From Streptomyces liliifuscus (lineage in GTDB: Bacteria > Actinomycetota > Actinomycetes > Streptomycetales > Streptomycetaceae), in NCBI RefSeq assembly GCF_016598615.1, contig NZ_CP066831.1, positions 4,216,001-4,280,000 of the forward strand: 64,000 bases of DNA, given 5' to 3'. This document shows, piece by piece, positions 17,758 to 26,457 of the stretch. The notes below the pieces were generated by a model. The model saw only the letters and a program-made list of their open reading frames with translations. It was not told where the DNA came from and searched no databases. Position numbers and translations under genes: made by a program. Within the stretch, counting starts at the first letter, position 1. Every line of letters begins with the position of its first letter.

Positions 17758-18866
17758 CAACGGCATCCCGGCGCCCGACCAAGCGGACGACACCCCCAGG
17801 ACCGTCCCCGGACCCGACCTACCCCCACTCGGCAGGCCTCTCCGTACTCCGCCGCCGCTCCTTCTCCCTGCTCCTGCACCGCCGCTCGGCGGCCGTGGTC
17901 GCCGTACTGCTGCTCCTCCTGGCCGGCGTCGTGGTGCTCTCGGCGTGCGTCGGGCAGACGTACGTGTCGCCGGGCGAGGTCTGGCGGGTCCTGCGCGGCC
18001 ACGGCGGCCCGTACGACCTGATCGTCGGGGAGCTGCGGGTCCCGCGGATCGTGCTCGGCGCGCTGGTCGGCGCCGCGTACGGGCTCTCCGGGGCCCTCGT
18101 GCAGACCGTGACCCGCAACCCGCTGGCCAGCCCGGACGTCATCGGCGTCGGCCACGGGGCGGCCGCAGCCACGGTCCTGGCGCTCGCCACGGGTACGGTC
18201 GCCTCCCCCGGCGCGCTCCCGGCGGTCTCCGTCGCGGGCGGGCTCGGGGCCGCGGCGCTCGTGTACGCACTGGCCTGGCGGCACGGCATGCAGCCCAGCC
18301 GGTTCGTGCTGACCGGGGTCGGCATCGGGGTGGCCCTCTCCGCGGTCGTCCAGCTGTATCTCACGGAGAGCGAGCTGGCCGCGGCCGAGCAGGTCAAGCT
18401 GTGGCTGACCGGCAGCCTCAACGGCCGCGGCTGGGAGCAGGCGGGCCCTCTGGCCTGGGTGCTTCTCCTCGCCCTGCCCGCCCTGGTGTGGGCGAACCGG
18501 GCCCTGCGCCCGCTCGGCCTCGACCCCGACACGGCCGCCGCGCTGGGTGTCCGCGTACACCGGACCCAGCTCGCCCTGACCGTCCTGGGCGTGATCCTCG
18601 CGGCGACGGCCACGGGAGCGGCGGGCCCGATCGGCTTCGTAGCCCTCACGGCCCCCCAACTGGCCCGCCGCCTGACCCGCACCCCCCAACTACCGCTGGC
18701 GGCATCGGCGTTGACGGGGTCGGCGATCCTGGTAGCGGCCGACCTGGCGGCCCGCACGCTGATGCCCCCACTGGAAATCCCAGTGGGGGCACTCACGGCG
18801 CTGGTGGGCGGCCCGTACTTGCTGTGGCTGCTGGCAGGCGGCCAGGGTCGTGGCCGCGCGCTCTAG
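17754..18866 (+). CDS. FecCD family siderophore ABC transporter permease (second subunit)
   Basis: A 370-residue permease with an unusual Pro/Arg-rich cytoplasmic N-terminus of about 50 residues before the first helix. Marks are LRVPRIVLGALVGAAYGLSGALVQTVTRNPLASPDVIG and GPIGFVALTAPQLARRL. ATG 17754 overlaps the previous stop (ATGA), so translation is coupled. No ATP-binding gene follows: the operon ends here and the next gene is convergent, so the ATPase must be supplied from elsewhere in the genome, as is common for Streptomyces siderophore systems that share an ATPase. Confidence 0.92.
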   Translation: MTTASRRPTKRTTPPGPSPDPTYPHSAGLSVLRRRSFSLLLHRRSAAVVAVLLLLLAGVVVLSACVGQTYVSPGEVWRVLRGHGGPYDLIVGELRVPRIVLGALVGAAYGLSGALVQTVTRNPLASPDVIGVGHGAAAATVLALATGTVASPGALPAVSVAGGLGAAALVYALAWRHGMQPSRFVLTGVGIGVALSAVVQLYLTESELAAAEQVKLWLTGSLNGRGWEQAGPLAWVLLLALPALVWANRALRPLGLDPDTAAALGVRVHRTQLALTVLGVILAATATGAAGPIGFVALTAPQLARRLTRTPQLPLAASALTGSAILVAADLAARTLMPPLEIPVGALTALVGGPYLLWLLAGGQGRGRAL

Positions 18867-18867
18867 A

Positions 18868-18937
18868 GGACAGGGGCGCAGCCCCGTCCTCCAGGGGCGC
18901 GGGGAACTGCGCGACCAGCCACAACGAACCCGCAGCC
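18868..18937. repeat. Intergenic mosaic repeat, module A with hairpin
   Basis: A hairpin (GGACaGGGGC-gca-GCCCCGTCC, 18868-18889) is followed by module A, which begins AGGGGCGCGGGGAACTGCGC at 18893 and ends in CGCAGCC. Module A recurs at 32707, 38763, 44383 and 49332. It sits between two convergent genes and probably ends transcription from both sides. Confidence 0.8.
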
Positions 18938-18972
18938 AAACAAGCGCACCCCAGCGGAGCGAACCCGTGGAA

Positions 18973-20013
18973 CTAGATCGTCGCGGCGTCGATCACGAAC
19001 CGGTACCGCACATCGCTGTTCAGCACCCGCTCGTACGCCTCGTTGATCTCACCCGCGCTGATCAGCTCGATCTCCGCCCCGAACCCGTGCTCGGCACAGA
19101 AGTCCAGCATCTCCTGGGTCTCCTGAATGCCACCGATCCCGGACCCCGCAAGGGTCTTACGGCCACCGATCACCGAGAAGAGGTTCAGTGAGACGGGCTC
19201 CTCGGGCGCGCCCACGTTCACGAAGGCGCCGTCCGTCTTGAGGAGGGACAGGAAGACGTCCAGGTCCAGCGGGGCGGACACGGTGGACAGGATCAGGTCG
19301 AAGGAGCCGCGCAGTTCCTGGAAGGTCTGCGGGTCGCTGGTCGCGTAGTAGTGGTCGGCGCCCAGCTTCAGCCCGTCGTCCTTCTTGCGCAGGGACTGCG
19401 AGAGAACGGTCACCTCGGCACCCAGGGCGTGCGCGATCTTGACGCCCATGTGGCCGAGACCGCCCATGCCGAGGACGGCGACCTTCTTGCCGGGACCGGC
19501 GTTCCAGTGCTTGAGCGGGGAGTACGTGGTGATGCCGGCGCACAGCAGCGGCGCTGCCTCGTCGAGGGCCAGGCCCTCGGGGATACGGACGGTGAAGGCC
19601 TCGTCGACGACGATGTGGGTCGAGTAGCCGCCGTAGGTGGGCTCGCCGTCCTTGCCGATGGCGTTGTACGTGCCGACGTTGCCCTGGGTGCAGTACTGCT
19701 CAAGGCCCGCCTTGCAGTTCTCGCACTCACGGCAGGAGTCGACCATGCAGCCCACGCCGACGCGGTCGCCGACGGCGAACTTGGTGACGCCCGGGCCGAC
19801 CTCGGTGACGATGCCGGCGATCTCGTGGCCGGGGACCATCGGGAAGATGGCCTCGCCCCAGCCCTCGCGGGCCTGGTGGATGTCGGAGTGACAGATGCCG
19901 GCGAACTTGATCTCGATCAGAACGTCGTGCTCGCCGACCGGGCGACGCTCGATGGTCGTGCGCTCCAGCGGAGCCTTGGCGGCGGGAGCGGCGTATGCGG
20001 CGACAGTGGTCAT
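18973..20013 (-). CDS. Zinc-dependent NADP alcohol dehydrogenase (cinnamyl/YahK type)
   Basis: A 346-residue medium-chain dehydrogenase. Catalytic zinc ligands are in GICHSDIH (Cys40 region) and GHEIAG; the structural zinc cluster is CRECENCKAGLEQYC; the cofactor site is GMGGLGHMGVKIAHALGAEV, followed by SQSLRKK, whose Ser/Arg suggests NADP(H). This family (AdhC/YahK) reduces a broad range of aldehydes in the cytoplasm. TAGGAG lies 11 nt before the ATG. It is divergent from an XRE regulator, which may control it. Confidence 0.92.
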   Translation of the reverse strand: MTTVAAYAAPAAKAPLERTTIERRPVGEHDVLIEIKFAGICHSDIHQAREGWGEAIFPMVPGHEIAGIVTEVGPGVTKFAVGDRVGVGCMVDSCRECENCKAGLEQYCTQGNVGTYNAIGKDGEPTYGGYSTHIVVDEAFTVRIPEGLALDEAAPLLCAGITTYSPLKHWNAGPGKKVAVLGMGGLGHMGVKIAHALGAEVTVLSQSLRKKDDGLKLGADHYYATSDPQTFQELRGSFDLILSTVSAPLDLDVFLSLLKTDGAFVNVGAPEEPVSLNLFSVIGGRKTLAGSGIGGIQETQEMLDFCAEHGFGAEIELISAGEINEAYERVLNSDVRYRFVIDAATI

Positions 20014-20159
20014 GCCGGGGGTTCTCCTAAGGAGGGGTTCTGCGCCCGGCCTGCCTTCCGGCCGGGCACGGCGTCCAGCCTGCTCCTGATCACGGCGGTC
20101 ACCCAGACCACGGCTTTGCGTACGTTCGCTGGTCCTACTACTGATAGGGGCAGGTTCGT

Positions 20160-21125
20160 ATGCGTACGACCGTGAATACTGGACGTATGGATGAACAGCC
20201 CTCTCAGGAGTCCGCGGGGCGGTCGGGACAGGCGGGGCAGGAGTCGGGGCGCCCGCTGGACCGGCGTGCCGAGCTCAGCGAGTTCCTGCGCACGCGCCGG
20301 GCCCGGCTGAAGCCGGAGGACGTGGGGCTGCCGGACTTCGGGCGGCATCGCCGGGTGCCCGGGCTGCGCCGCGAGGAGCTGGCGCAGCTGGCCGGGGTGT
20401 CCGTGGCGTACTACACCCGCCTTGAGCAGGGCAACGGGCGGAACGTGTCCGCGGAGGTGCTCGACTCGATCGCGCGCGCTCTGCGGCTGACGGGGGCCGA
20501 GCACGCGCATCTCACGCATCTGGCGAAGCCGAAGCAGCACAAGAAGAAGCCGTCGGTCCGGCCGCAGCAGGTGCGGGTCGCTCTGCGGGAGCTGATCGAC
20601 ACGTTCGACGGTGTGCCCGCGTATGTCGTGGGGCGGCGGTCGGAGATTCTCGTCTGGAACCGGATGGCCGCGGCCGTTTTCGGGGACTGGTCGGAGGTGC
20701 CGCCGCAGGAGCGGAACTGGGCGCGGATGGTGTTTCTCAAGCCGGAGTATCGCGAGCTGTTCGTGGAGTGGGAGCAGAAGGCTTCCGACATGGTGAGTTT
20801 TCTGCGGATGGACGCGGGATGCCACCCCGACGATCCGCGCCTGTCGGCCCTGGTCGGCGAGCTCTCCGTGAAGAGCGAGGAGTTCCGGCGGCTCTGGGCG
20901 AACCACGACGTCAAGGAGAAGAGCCATGGCGTCAAGCGGCTGCACCATCCTCTCGTCGGCGAACTGACCCTCTCCTTCGAGTCCTTCCGCCTCGTCGACG
21001 ACGACGAACAGTCGATGATCACCTACCACGCGGAGCCGGGTTCCCCCTCCGCCGAAGCCCTCCGCCTCCTCGCCAGCTGGGGCAGGGACGCGACCCGCGC
21101 GGGCACGTCAACGCCGCAGGCGTAG
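20160..21125 (+). CDS. XRE family regulator with MmyB-like ligand domain
   Basis: A 321-residue regulator. Residues about 35-95 form an XRE helix-turn-helix (FLRTRRARLKPEDVGLP, VPGLRREELAQLAGVSVAYYTRLEQGNGRNVS). The C-terminal half, with AYVVGRRSEILVWNRMAAAVFGDW and LSVKSEEFRRLWANHDV, is the MmyB-like PAS-type ligand domain, which binds fatty-acid-like ligands in the characterised members. Such genes are typically divergent from the oxidoreductase they control, as here with the alcohol dehydrogenase. The start may instead be ATG 20187, which gives a terminus closer to the family. Confidence 0.9.
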   Translation: MRTTVNTGRMDEQPSQESAGRSGQAGQESGRPLDRRAELSEFLRTRRARLKPEDVGLPDFGRHRRVPGLRREELAQLAGVSVAYYTRLEQGNGRNVSAEVLDSIARALRLTGAEHAHLTHLAKPKQHKKKPSVRPQQVRVALRELIDTFDGVPAYVVGRRSEILVWNRMAAAVFGDWSEVPPQERNWARMVFLKPEYRELFVEWEQKASDMVSFLRMDAGCHPDDPRLSALVGELSVKSEEFRRLWANHDVKEKSHGVKRLHHPLVGELTLSFESFRLVDDDEQSMITYHAEPGSPSAEALRLLASWGRDATRAGTSTPQA

Positions 21126-21129
21126 CTTT

Positions 21130-21277
21130 TTCGCCCCCGCCGCCCCTACCCGTCCCGTCCCTGGGGGCTGCGCCCCCAGACCCCCGCTGAATTCAGCCCC
21201 TCCGGCGTTTGAGGAGCGGGGGTTCGGGGGCTGGCCCCCGAAAAGGGACGGGAATGGGTAGGGGCGGCGGGGGCGAA
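21130..21277. repeat. Intergenic mosaic repeat, modules D-C-B-D' as a long inverted repeat
   Basis: The outer arms (about 21130-21161 and 21245-21277; core GCCCCCGCCGCCCCTACCC and its complement) are inverted copies of module D. Inside lie a CTGGGGG/CCCCCAG hairpin (module C) and module B in reverse (CCCCTCCGGCGTTTGAGGAG). It separates the convergent XRE and haemoglobin-fusion genes and should fold into a large hairpin in either transcript. The modules recur at 38649 and 54300. Confidence 0.8.
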
Positions 21278-21299
21278 GGAAATCCCGGTCGGAGCGGCG

Positions 21300-22070
21300 T
21301 CAGCCCTGGTACGGCGGGGCCGCGCCCCATGTCCACTTGGGTACCGGCTGCTCCGCCGGAGGCACCGCGTCGGGGCCGGAGAAGTAGACGGCAAGCCGAG
21401 TCCCCCACTCCGCGTACGCCACGAACGCGGAGCGGAACTCGGCATCGGAAGGAAGCCCCGCATCATCCGCCGCGTCCTGGAGAAGGTTCACCCACCTCCG
21501 CCGCTGCACCTCTGTGATCCCCCTCCCGAGATGCTTCGCGACCATGTGCCCATGCCCACCCTGCGTCTCGGAGTACCCGGCAGGCCCCCCGAACACCTCC
21601 CCGAGCCACAGCGCGACATGCGACGCGTGCTCGGGAGCGAGGCCCTCGAAGACCGGCGCCAGGACGTCGTCCTTGAGGACCTTGTCGTAGAAGACCTCGG
21701 TGAGCCGGTCGAAGGCCTCGGCACCCCCGGCCCAGACGTACAGCGTCGGCACGGACGCCCCCGTACCCCGTACCGTCGTCGGTTTGTAGTGCCGCATCTC
21801 CTCGATGGAGCTGATGTACGGCCGGATCTCGGCGAGGAATTCCTCGAAGAGCTCGGACTTGCGGAAGCCCTCGATGTGGTCCTCGGTGGAGGTCCAGGTG
21901 ATGCGGAGCACGAAGTGCTCGAAGTCCTCCTCGCAGCGCGCCAGTTCGTAGTCGACACACTGCGGGGCCGCGGCGAGCTGGGCGGCGGCCCGGGTGTAGG
22001 CGGCGAGGAACTCCGCCGACTGCTGCTCGGGAATGCGGTACCGGATGTACTCAACGGTGTGCGCTGTCAT
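21300..22070 (-). CDS. Antibiotic biosynthesis monooxygenase - truncated haemoglobin fusion
   Basis: A 256-residue two-domain protein. Residues 1-100 are an ABM ferredoxin-like domain (VEYIRYRIPEQQSAEFLAAY, CVDYELARCEED, WTSTEDHIEGF). After a short linker, residues about 108-235 are a group II truncated globin: the E-helix follows LAPVFEGLAPEHASHVALWLGEVFGG, the probable proximal His is in MVAKHLGR, and the conserved G8 Trp is in RRRWVNLL. This chimera is known from Streptomyces avermitilis, as I recall. Roles proposed for it are heme-linked oxygen or quinone chemistry; the physiological substrate is not established. ATG 22070 is preceded by GGGGG. Confidence 0.9.
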   Translation of the reverse strand: MTAHTVEYIRYRIPEQQSAEFLAAYTRAAAQLAAAPQCVDYELARCEEDFEHFVLRITWTSTEDHIEGFRKSELFEEFLAEIRPYISSIEEMRHYKPTTVRGTGASVPTLYVWAGGAEAFDRLTEVFYDKVLKDDVLAPVFEGLAPEHASHVALWLGEVFGGPAGYSETQGGHGHMVAKHLGRGITEVQRRRWVNLLQDAADDAGLPSDAEFRSAFVAYAEWGTRLAVYFSGPDAVPPAEQPVPKWTWGAAPPYQG

Positions 22071-22088
22071 GCCCCCACACAAACACGG

Positions 22089-22122
22089 ACGGCCCGCGGA
22101 AGCTGCACTTCCGTCGGGCCGT
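22089..22122 (-). terminator. Hairpin upstream of the haemoglobin-fusion gene
   Basis: Stem ACGGCCCG...CGGGCCGT extended by GGAAG/CTTCC with one bulge. It lies downstream of the protease gene on the same strand and probably acts as a second terminator for it. Confidence 0.5.
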
Positions 22123-22160
22123 TCGCGTATGTCAGCGTTCAGCGAACCACGGGACCGTGG

Positions 22161-22188
22161 ATCAGAGATCAGAGATGAGAGATCAGCC
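22161..22188. repeat. Heptamer tandem repeat
   Basis: Four tandem units of about 7 bp (ATCAGAG, ATCAGAG, ATGAGAG, ATCAGCC) in the spacer between the protease and the haemoglobin fusion. Confidence 0.6.
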
Positions 22189-22191
22189 TTC

Positions 22192-22216
22192 GGGGCCGGC
22201 CCTCAGGACCGGCCCC
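22192..22216 (-). terminator. Terminator of the protease gene
   Basis: Perfect 8-bp stem GGGGCCGG/CCGGCCCC with a 9-nt loop, 6 bp beyond the protease stop on the minus strand. Confidence 0.7.
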
Positions 22217-22222
22217 GCCGGC

Positions 22223-25200
22223 TCACTTCCCGTAGTACGCGTTGTAGATCGAGATCGTCGACTTGTTGTTCTTCTTGTCGGTGATCTTCGCGTGGAACGA
22301 GATGCCCTTGCCCTTGGCCGGGTTCGTCACGCCGATCTTGCCGTTCTTGACGGTGACCTTCTTCCAGGTCTGGCCGTAGTCGTAGGACACGTACACCGAC
22401 AGCGACTTGAGGTTCTTGCCGGCGGCCGAGCCCTGGACGGTCACCGGGATGGAGACCTTCTTGCCGGCCGGGGCCTTGCTGTCCAGTCCGACGGCCGCGT
22501 TGAAGCGGACGGAGGAGGTGGGCAGCGCTGCGCTGGTGACCTTCTTGGAGCGGAAGGTCCAGCTGGCGTCGATGCGGGTGGAGGCCGCCGCGACCTTGAC
22601 GCTCCGCTTGACCGAGGTGGTCAGCTTGTACGAGGCGTCGCCGGCCGGGACCTTGAAGACTCCCTCGCCGAACAGCGGGTCCGCGTTCGAGCCGACCTTG
22701 GTGCCGTTGCGGTAGAGCGTCGTGGTGACCGACGAGAAGAGCGAGGAGCCGGCGTGGGTCTTGCCGTCGGCGAACAGCGGCAGGTAGCCGTAGATCTCGT
22801 TGCCGTCGCGCTGGATGCCGAAGCCGGAGCCGACGCGCGGACCGAAGACCGCCGTGTTGTAGATCTTCTCGTAGCTCTTGCCCGCCTTGAAGGTCTGGGC
22901 GCTGCCGAGCGTGTAGTAGGCCTCGGTGATCGGGAAGCCGTCCGGGTCGACCCCGCCGTGCTGCTCGAAGTCCTGCTCCCACTTCACGCCGTTCGCGGTG
23001 GAGACATGCACCTTCCGCGTGCTGGGCAGCGTCTGCGAGACCCCGATCGAGGAGGCGCTGAAGCTTCCGGGCAGCCAGCCGGTGGTGTTGACCGCGCCCT
23101 TCTTGCCGCTCGTCGAGGCACCCAGGCCGACCTTCAGGGTGGCCAGTTCGCTCGCCTTGTAGTGCTTGGTGTAGCCGGTGGCGACCTTCTTCACCTTGCC
23201 GCCCGCGACGGTGTTGTACTCCTCACCGTCCTTGGCCCAGTGACCGCCCCACTGCTGGAACAGCGAACCGTCCGTGATCTCCGGACCGGCGTGCGCGGTA
23301 CGGAAGTTGGCGTACGTGTCCAGCCACCAGCCGAACCCGTAGGCGTTGTTGCCCACCTCCACCATGTAGTCCGGCGACGCGAACTCCGACTTGGCGGCCG
23401 TGTCGGGCACGGTGACGTCCACCGGCTTCGCGGTCCGCGCGTCCACCGTGATCGTGACGTTCTTCGAGATGCTCAGCTTCGGCTGGGCCACCCAGTCGGC
23501 GCCCTTGGTGAAGTCCTCCGGGTCGACGAAGAACGCCGAGTTGAGGATGAATCCGCCCTTGGGCACGCGGACCTTGACCGTGCCGGACTCGTCGTACGGC
23601 GAGAACCACTTCTCAGCGGCCGCACCGGAGACACCGGTCAGGCTGGCGTCGTAGTACTTCGCCGGGTTGCCGTCACGGTCGATCATCTTGAGCGTGACGT
23701 CGTACGACTCCACCTCGCGCTGCACCGCCGCCGCCGTGCGGACGCTCTGGCCGCCGCCGGTCGCGGTCACGTACGCGGAGTAGCCGCCGTCGAGCGTGCC
23801 GCCCAGCTTGGTGTTGACCGTGAGGTCGGCGGAGGCCGTGCCGCCCGCCGGGACGGTCAGCGTCTTGGCGCCGAGCGTGAAGAAGCCGGCCGGAGCGGCC
23901 TGGCCCTTCGGGTTGGTGGCGGTCGCGGAGAGGCTCAGCGTGACATCGGCGGTGCCGAGGTTCTTGTACGTGATCTTCTTCGTGACCGGGGTGTCGTCGG
24001 TGTGCGGCCACTGCTGGATGCCGAAGCTCACGGACGACGGGTCGGCGAGCACGGTCTGCTTGATGGCCTTGTCGACCTGGATGCGGCCCGAACCCTGCTG
24101 GAACGGCGTGTACTTGCCGCCCTTGGTGGAACCGGTCAGCGCGGCCTTGAGCTCGGTGTACGTCCAGTCCGGGTGCTGCTGCTTGAGGATCGCCGCGGCG
24201 CCCGCGACATGCGGGGTGGCCATCGACGTACCCGAGATCGTGACGTAGCCGGCGGGCTTCTCGCCGACCTCCTGGGCGATGATGCTGCCCTTGGCCGAGG
24301 CGGCGGTGGTGTCCACGCCGGGTGCGGTCACGTCGGGCTTGATGGCGCCGTCGAGGCCGGGGCCGGTACTGGAGAACTCGGCCAGCTTGTCGGTGTCGTC
24401 GACGGCGCCGACGGTGAGCGCGGCGGCCGCGCTGCCCGGGGAGCCGACCGTCTGCTCGCCGAACTCGCCGGAGTTGCCGGCGGCTATCGCGAAGAGAATG
24501 CCCTTCTCCTCGGACAGCTTGTTGACCTGGGCCTCCAGTGGGTCCACCTCGGGGGTGTCGCCGCCGCCGAGGCTTAGGTTCACGACGTCGGCGCCCTGTT
24601 CGGCCGCCCACTCCATGCCGGCGAGGATGCCGGAGTCGTCACCGAAGCCGGTGTCGTCGAGGACCTTGCCGTTGAGCAGCTGGGCTCCCGGCGCGACGCC
24701 CTTGTACTTGCCCGCGGACTTGGCGCCCGTACCGGCGGCGATGGACGCGACGTGCGTGCCGTGGCCGTACTTGTCGGTCGTGTCGGGGGCGGCGGAGAAG
24801 TTCTTCTCGGCGACGACCTGGTCCTTGAGGTCCGGGTGGGTCGTGTCGACACCCGTGTCGAGGACGGCGATCTTGACGCCCTTGCCGTCGAACCCGGCGG
24901 CCCAGGCCTTGTCGGCGCCGATCTGCTTGACGGACTTGTCGAGGCTGGCCTTGCGGACGCCGTCGAGCCAGACATGGGCGATGCCGGAGGCGGTCCGCGC
25001 GGTGCCGCCCTGCGCGTCGGTGACCGCGGCCCAGAGGTCGGTGGCGTCGGCCTTCGGCGTCAGCACCGCGTCCGCGTTCAGCGACTTGAGGGTCCGGCGG
25101 ATCTTGGTGTCGCCGGCGTCACGGACGTCGGCCTTCGCCGCCGCGGCCGCGCCGCGGTATCCGACGATCAGCTTGAGGCCCTGCTTCTGGGCCTTGCGGT

Positions 25201-25558
25201 TGGCCGACTTGTTGAGCTCGGTGACGTCGAAGAGCCGCTGGTCGAGCTTGCCGGTGGCGATCAGCCGCGCGGCGTCGGCCGGCACGACGAGGGTGTGCCC
25301 GCCGGCCGTGCGGATCTGGACGGGTATCCCCTCGCGGCCCTTGGCCCGCTCCAGGCCGACGACGCGGCCCTTGGCGTCGACGACCACGCGGTCGCCGGTG
25401 ATCAGGGTGATGCGGTGCTTGGGCGTGGTCGGCACGGCCGAGTCGGCTGCCGCGGTCCTGGCCTCCGCCGACGCCGGGCTGGTCATGCCCGCCGCCAGGG
25501 CCACGGCTGCCGCCGCGGCGATCGTGGCCACGCACGCTCTTTTCACTTGTCTGCGCAA
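22223..25558 (-). CDS. Secreted subtilisin-like (S8) serine protease, large form
   Basis: An 1111-residue exported protease. Residues 1-32 are a Sec signal peptide ending SPASAEA. A propeptide region follows to about 200. The S8 domain (about 215-490) has all catalytic residues: Asp234 (VLDTGVD), His266 (YGHGTHV), Asn362 (AAGNSG) and Ser445 (SGTSMATPHVAG). The long C-terminal part (about 500-1111) is beta-rich and probably holds Fn3/Ig-like and other accessory modules. It is likely a general extracellular protease of the kind Streptomyces use for nutrient recovery or surface turnover. TTG 25558 follows GGGGGAG closely; GTG 25546 is an alternative. Confidence 0.92.
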   Translation of the reverse strand: MRRQVKRACVATIAAAAAVALAAGMTSPASAEARTAAADSAVPTTPKHRITLITGDRVVVDAKGRVVGLERAKGREGIPVQIRTAGGHTLVVPADAARLIATGKLDQRLFDVTELNKSANRKAQKQGLKLIVGYRGAAAAAKADVRDAGDTKIRRTLKSLNADAVLTPKADATDLWAAVTDAQGGTARTASGIAHVWLDGVRKASLDKSVKQIGADKAWAAGFDGKGVKIAVLDTGVDTTHPDLKDQVVAEKNFSAAPDTTDKYGHGTHVASIAAGTGAKSAGKYKGVAPGAQLLNGKVLDDTGFGDDSGILAGMEWAAEQGADVVNLSLGGGDTPEVDPLEAQVNKLSEEKGILFAIAAGNSGEFGEQTVGSPGSAAAALTVGAVDDTDKLAEFSSTGPGLDGAIKPDVTAPGVDTTAASAKGSIIAQEVGEKPAGYVTISGTSMATPHVAGAAAILKQQHPDWTYTELKAALTGSTKGGKYTPFQQGSGRIQVDKAIKQTVLADPSSVSFGIQQWPHTDDTPVTKKITYKNLGTADVTLSLSATATNPKGQAAPAGFFTLGAKTLTVPAGGTASADLTVNTKLGGTLDGGYSAYVTATGGGQSVRTAAAVQREVESYDVTLKMIDRDGNPAKYYDASLTGVSGAAAEKWFSPYDESGTVKVRVPKGGFILNSAFFVDPEDFTKGADWVAQPKLSISKNVTITVDARTAKPVDVTVPDTAAKSEFASPDYMVEVGNNAYGFGWWLDTYANFRTAHAGPEITDGSLFQQWGGHWAKDGEEYNTVAGGKVKKVATGYTKHYKASELATLKVGLGASTSGKKGAVNTTGWLPGSFSASSIGVSQTLPSTRKVHVSTANGVKWEQDFEQHGGVDPDGFPITEAYYTLGSAQTFKAGKSYEKIYNTAVFGPRVGSGFGIQRDGNEIYGYLPLFADGKTHAGSSLFSSVTTTLYRNGTKVGSNADPLFGEGVFKVPAGDASYKLTTSVKRSVKVAAASTRIDASWTFRSKKVTSAALPTSSVRFNAAVGLDSKAPAGKKVSIPVTVQGSAAGKNLKSLSVYVSYDYGQTWKKVTVKNGKIGVTNPAKGKGISFHAKITDKKNNKSTISIYNAYYGK

Positions 25559-25640
25559 GTCTCCCCCTGGAGATGCAGGTCCGGGATGAATCCCCGTTCA
25601 TCCGGCCGGGGGACGTCCCGTACGCATGCTCGCGCGTAAC

Positions 25641-25667
25641 CCCCCGGAATACTCAGTATGCCGGGGG
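25641..25667. terminator. 27-bp palindrome, terminator or operator
   Basis: CCCCCGGAATACT-c-AGTATGCCGGGGG, 12 of 13 positions paired. It lies 31 bp beyond the ABC ATPase stop and about 83 bp upstream of the protease start, both on the minus strand, so it could end the ABC operon or act as a repressor site for the protease. Confidence 0.5.
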
Positions 25668-25697
25668 GTGAACAGGCGCTCAATAGTGAGACGGCTG

Positions 25698-26381
25698 TTA
25701 TGAGTTCGCGTTTTCCTTCACGGTGATCCTTCCCTTGCGGATCGTGGCGAGCCGGGGGGCCTTTTTCGCGATCGCCGAATCGTGCGTGACCATGATGAAA
25801 GTGAGCCCGTGCTCCTTCCACATGGTTTCGAGTACGTCCATGATCTCGTCGCGCATGGACTCGTCGAGGTTTCCGGTCGGTTCGTCGGCGAGGAGCACCT
25901 TGGGCTGCTTGACCAGGGCACGGGCGATCGCGACGCGCTGCTGCTGACCGCCGGACAGCTCGGCCGGCAGATGCCCGAGCCGCTCGGCGAGCCCCACGGA
26001 ATCCAGTGCCGCCGCGGCCCGTTCACGCCGGTCCTTGACCTTCAGCTTCAGGGGTACGAGGGCGGTTTCCACGTTCTCCTGGGCGGTGAGCGTGGGAATG
26101 AGGTTGAAGCTCTGGAAGACGAAGCCGATGTTCTCGCTGCGCACCTTGGTGAGCTTGGTCTCGGACAGTCTGGCGAGATCCGTACCGTCGAGCTCGACGC
26201 TTCCGGCGGTGGGCCGGTCGAGTCCGCCGAGCATCTGCAGAAGGGTGGACTTGCCACCGCCGGTGGGGCCCTGGATGACCAGCCGGTCACCGTCCCCGAT
26301 GGTCAGGTCGACCCCGTCGAGCGCGTCGACGGACTCCTTGCCCCGCTTGTAGCGCTTGGTGACGCCTCTGAGTTCGTACAT
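25698..26381 (-). CDS. ABC transporter ATP-binding protein (MacB/LolD type)
   Basis: A 227-residue ATPase. Walker A GPTGGGKST (about 38-46), Q-loop FQSFNLIP, signature LSGGQQQRVAIARAL, Walker B VLLADEP and H-loop VTHD are all present, so it should be active. The TGNLDE sequence after Walker B is typical of the MacB/LolD/FtsE subgroup that works with FtsX-type permeases. It partners the permease gene 76 bp upstream; GGAG lies 7 nt before the ATG. Such pairs act as mechanotransmission exporters or lipoprotein and peptide extruders. Confidence 0.93.
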   Translation of the reverse strand: MYELRGVTKRYKRGKESVDALDGVDLTIGDGDRLVIQGPTGGGKSTLLQMLGGLDRPTAGSVELDGTDLARLSETKLTKVRSENIGFVFQSFNLIPTLTAQENVETALVPLKLKVKDRRERAAAALDSVGLAERLGHLPAELSGGQQQRVAIARALVKQPKVLLADEPTGNLDESMRDEIMDVLETMWKEHGLTFIMVTHDSAIAKKAPRLATIRKGRITVKENANS

Positions 26382-26457
26382 GGTGCAACTCCTGGGATGC
26401 GTAAGGGGGTTGGCGCCCGCCGCGACGCGCGGCCGGGCAGGCGCCCGAGGCGGCCGG

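Noticed and set aside
15681..18866. 1061-codon plus-strand frame spanning the siderophore operon
   Set aside because: The first two thirds are an out-of-frame shadow of the binding protein and first permease; only 17754-18866 is the second permease.
22157..24577. 806-codon open frame on the plus strand
   Set aside because: It lies antisense to the S8 protease, whose catalytic triad and signal peptide are clear; the antisense product is an Arg/Gly/Val-rich shadow.
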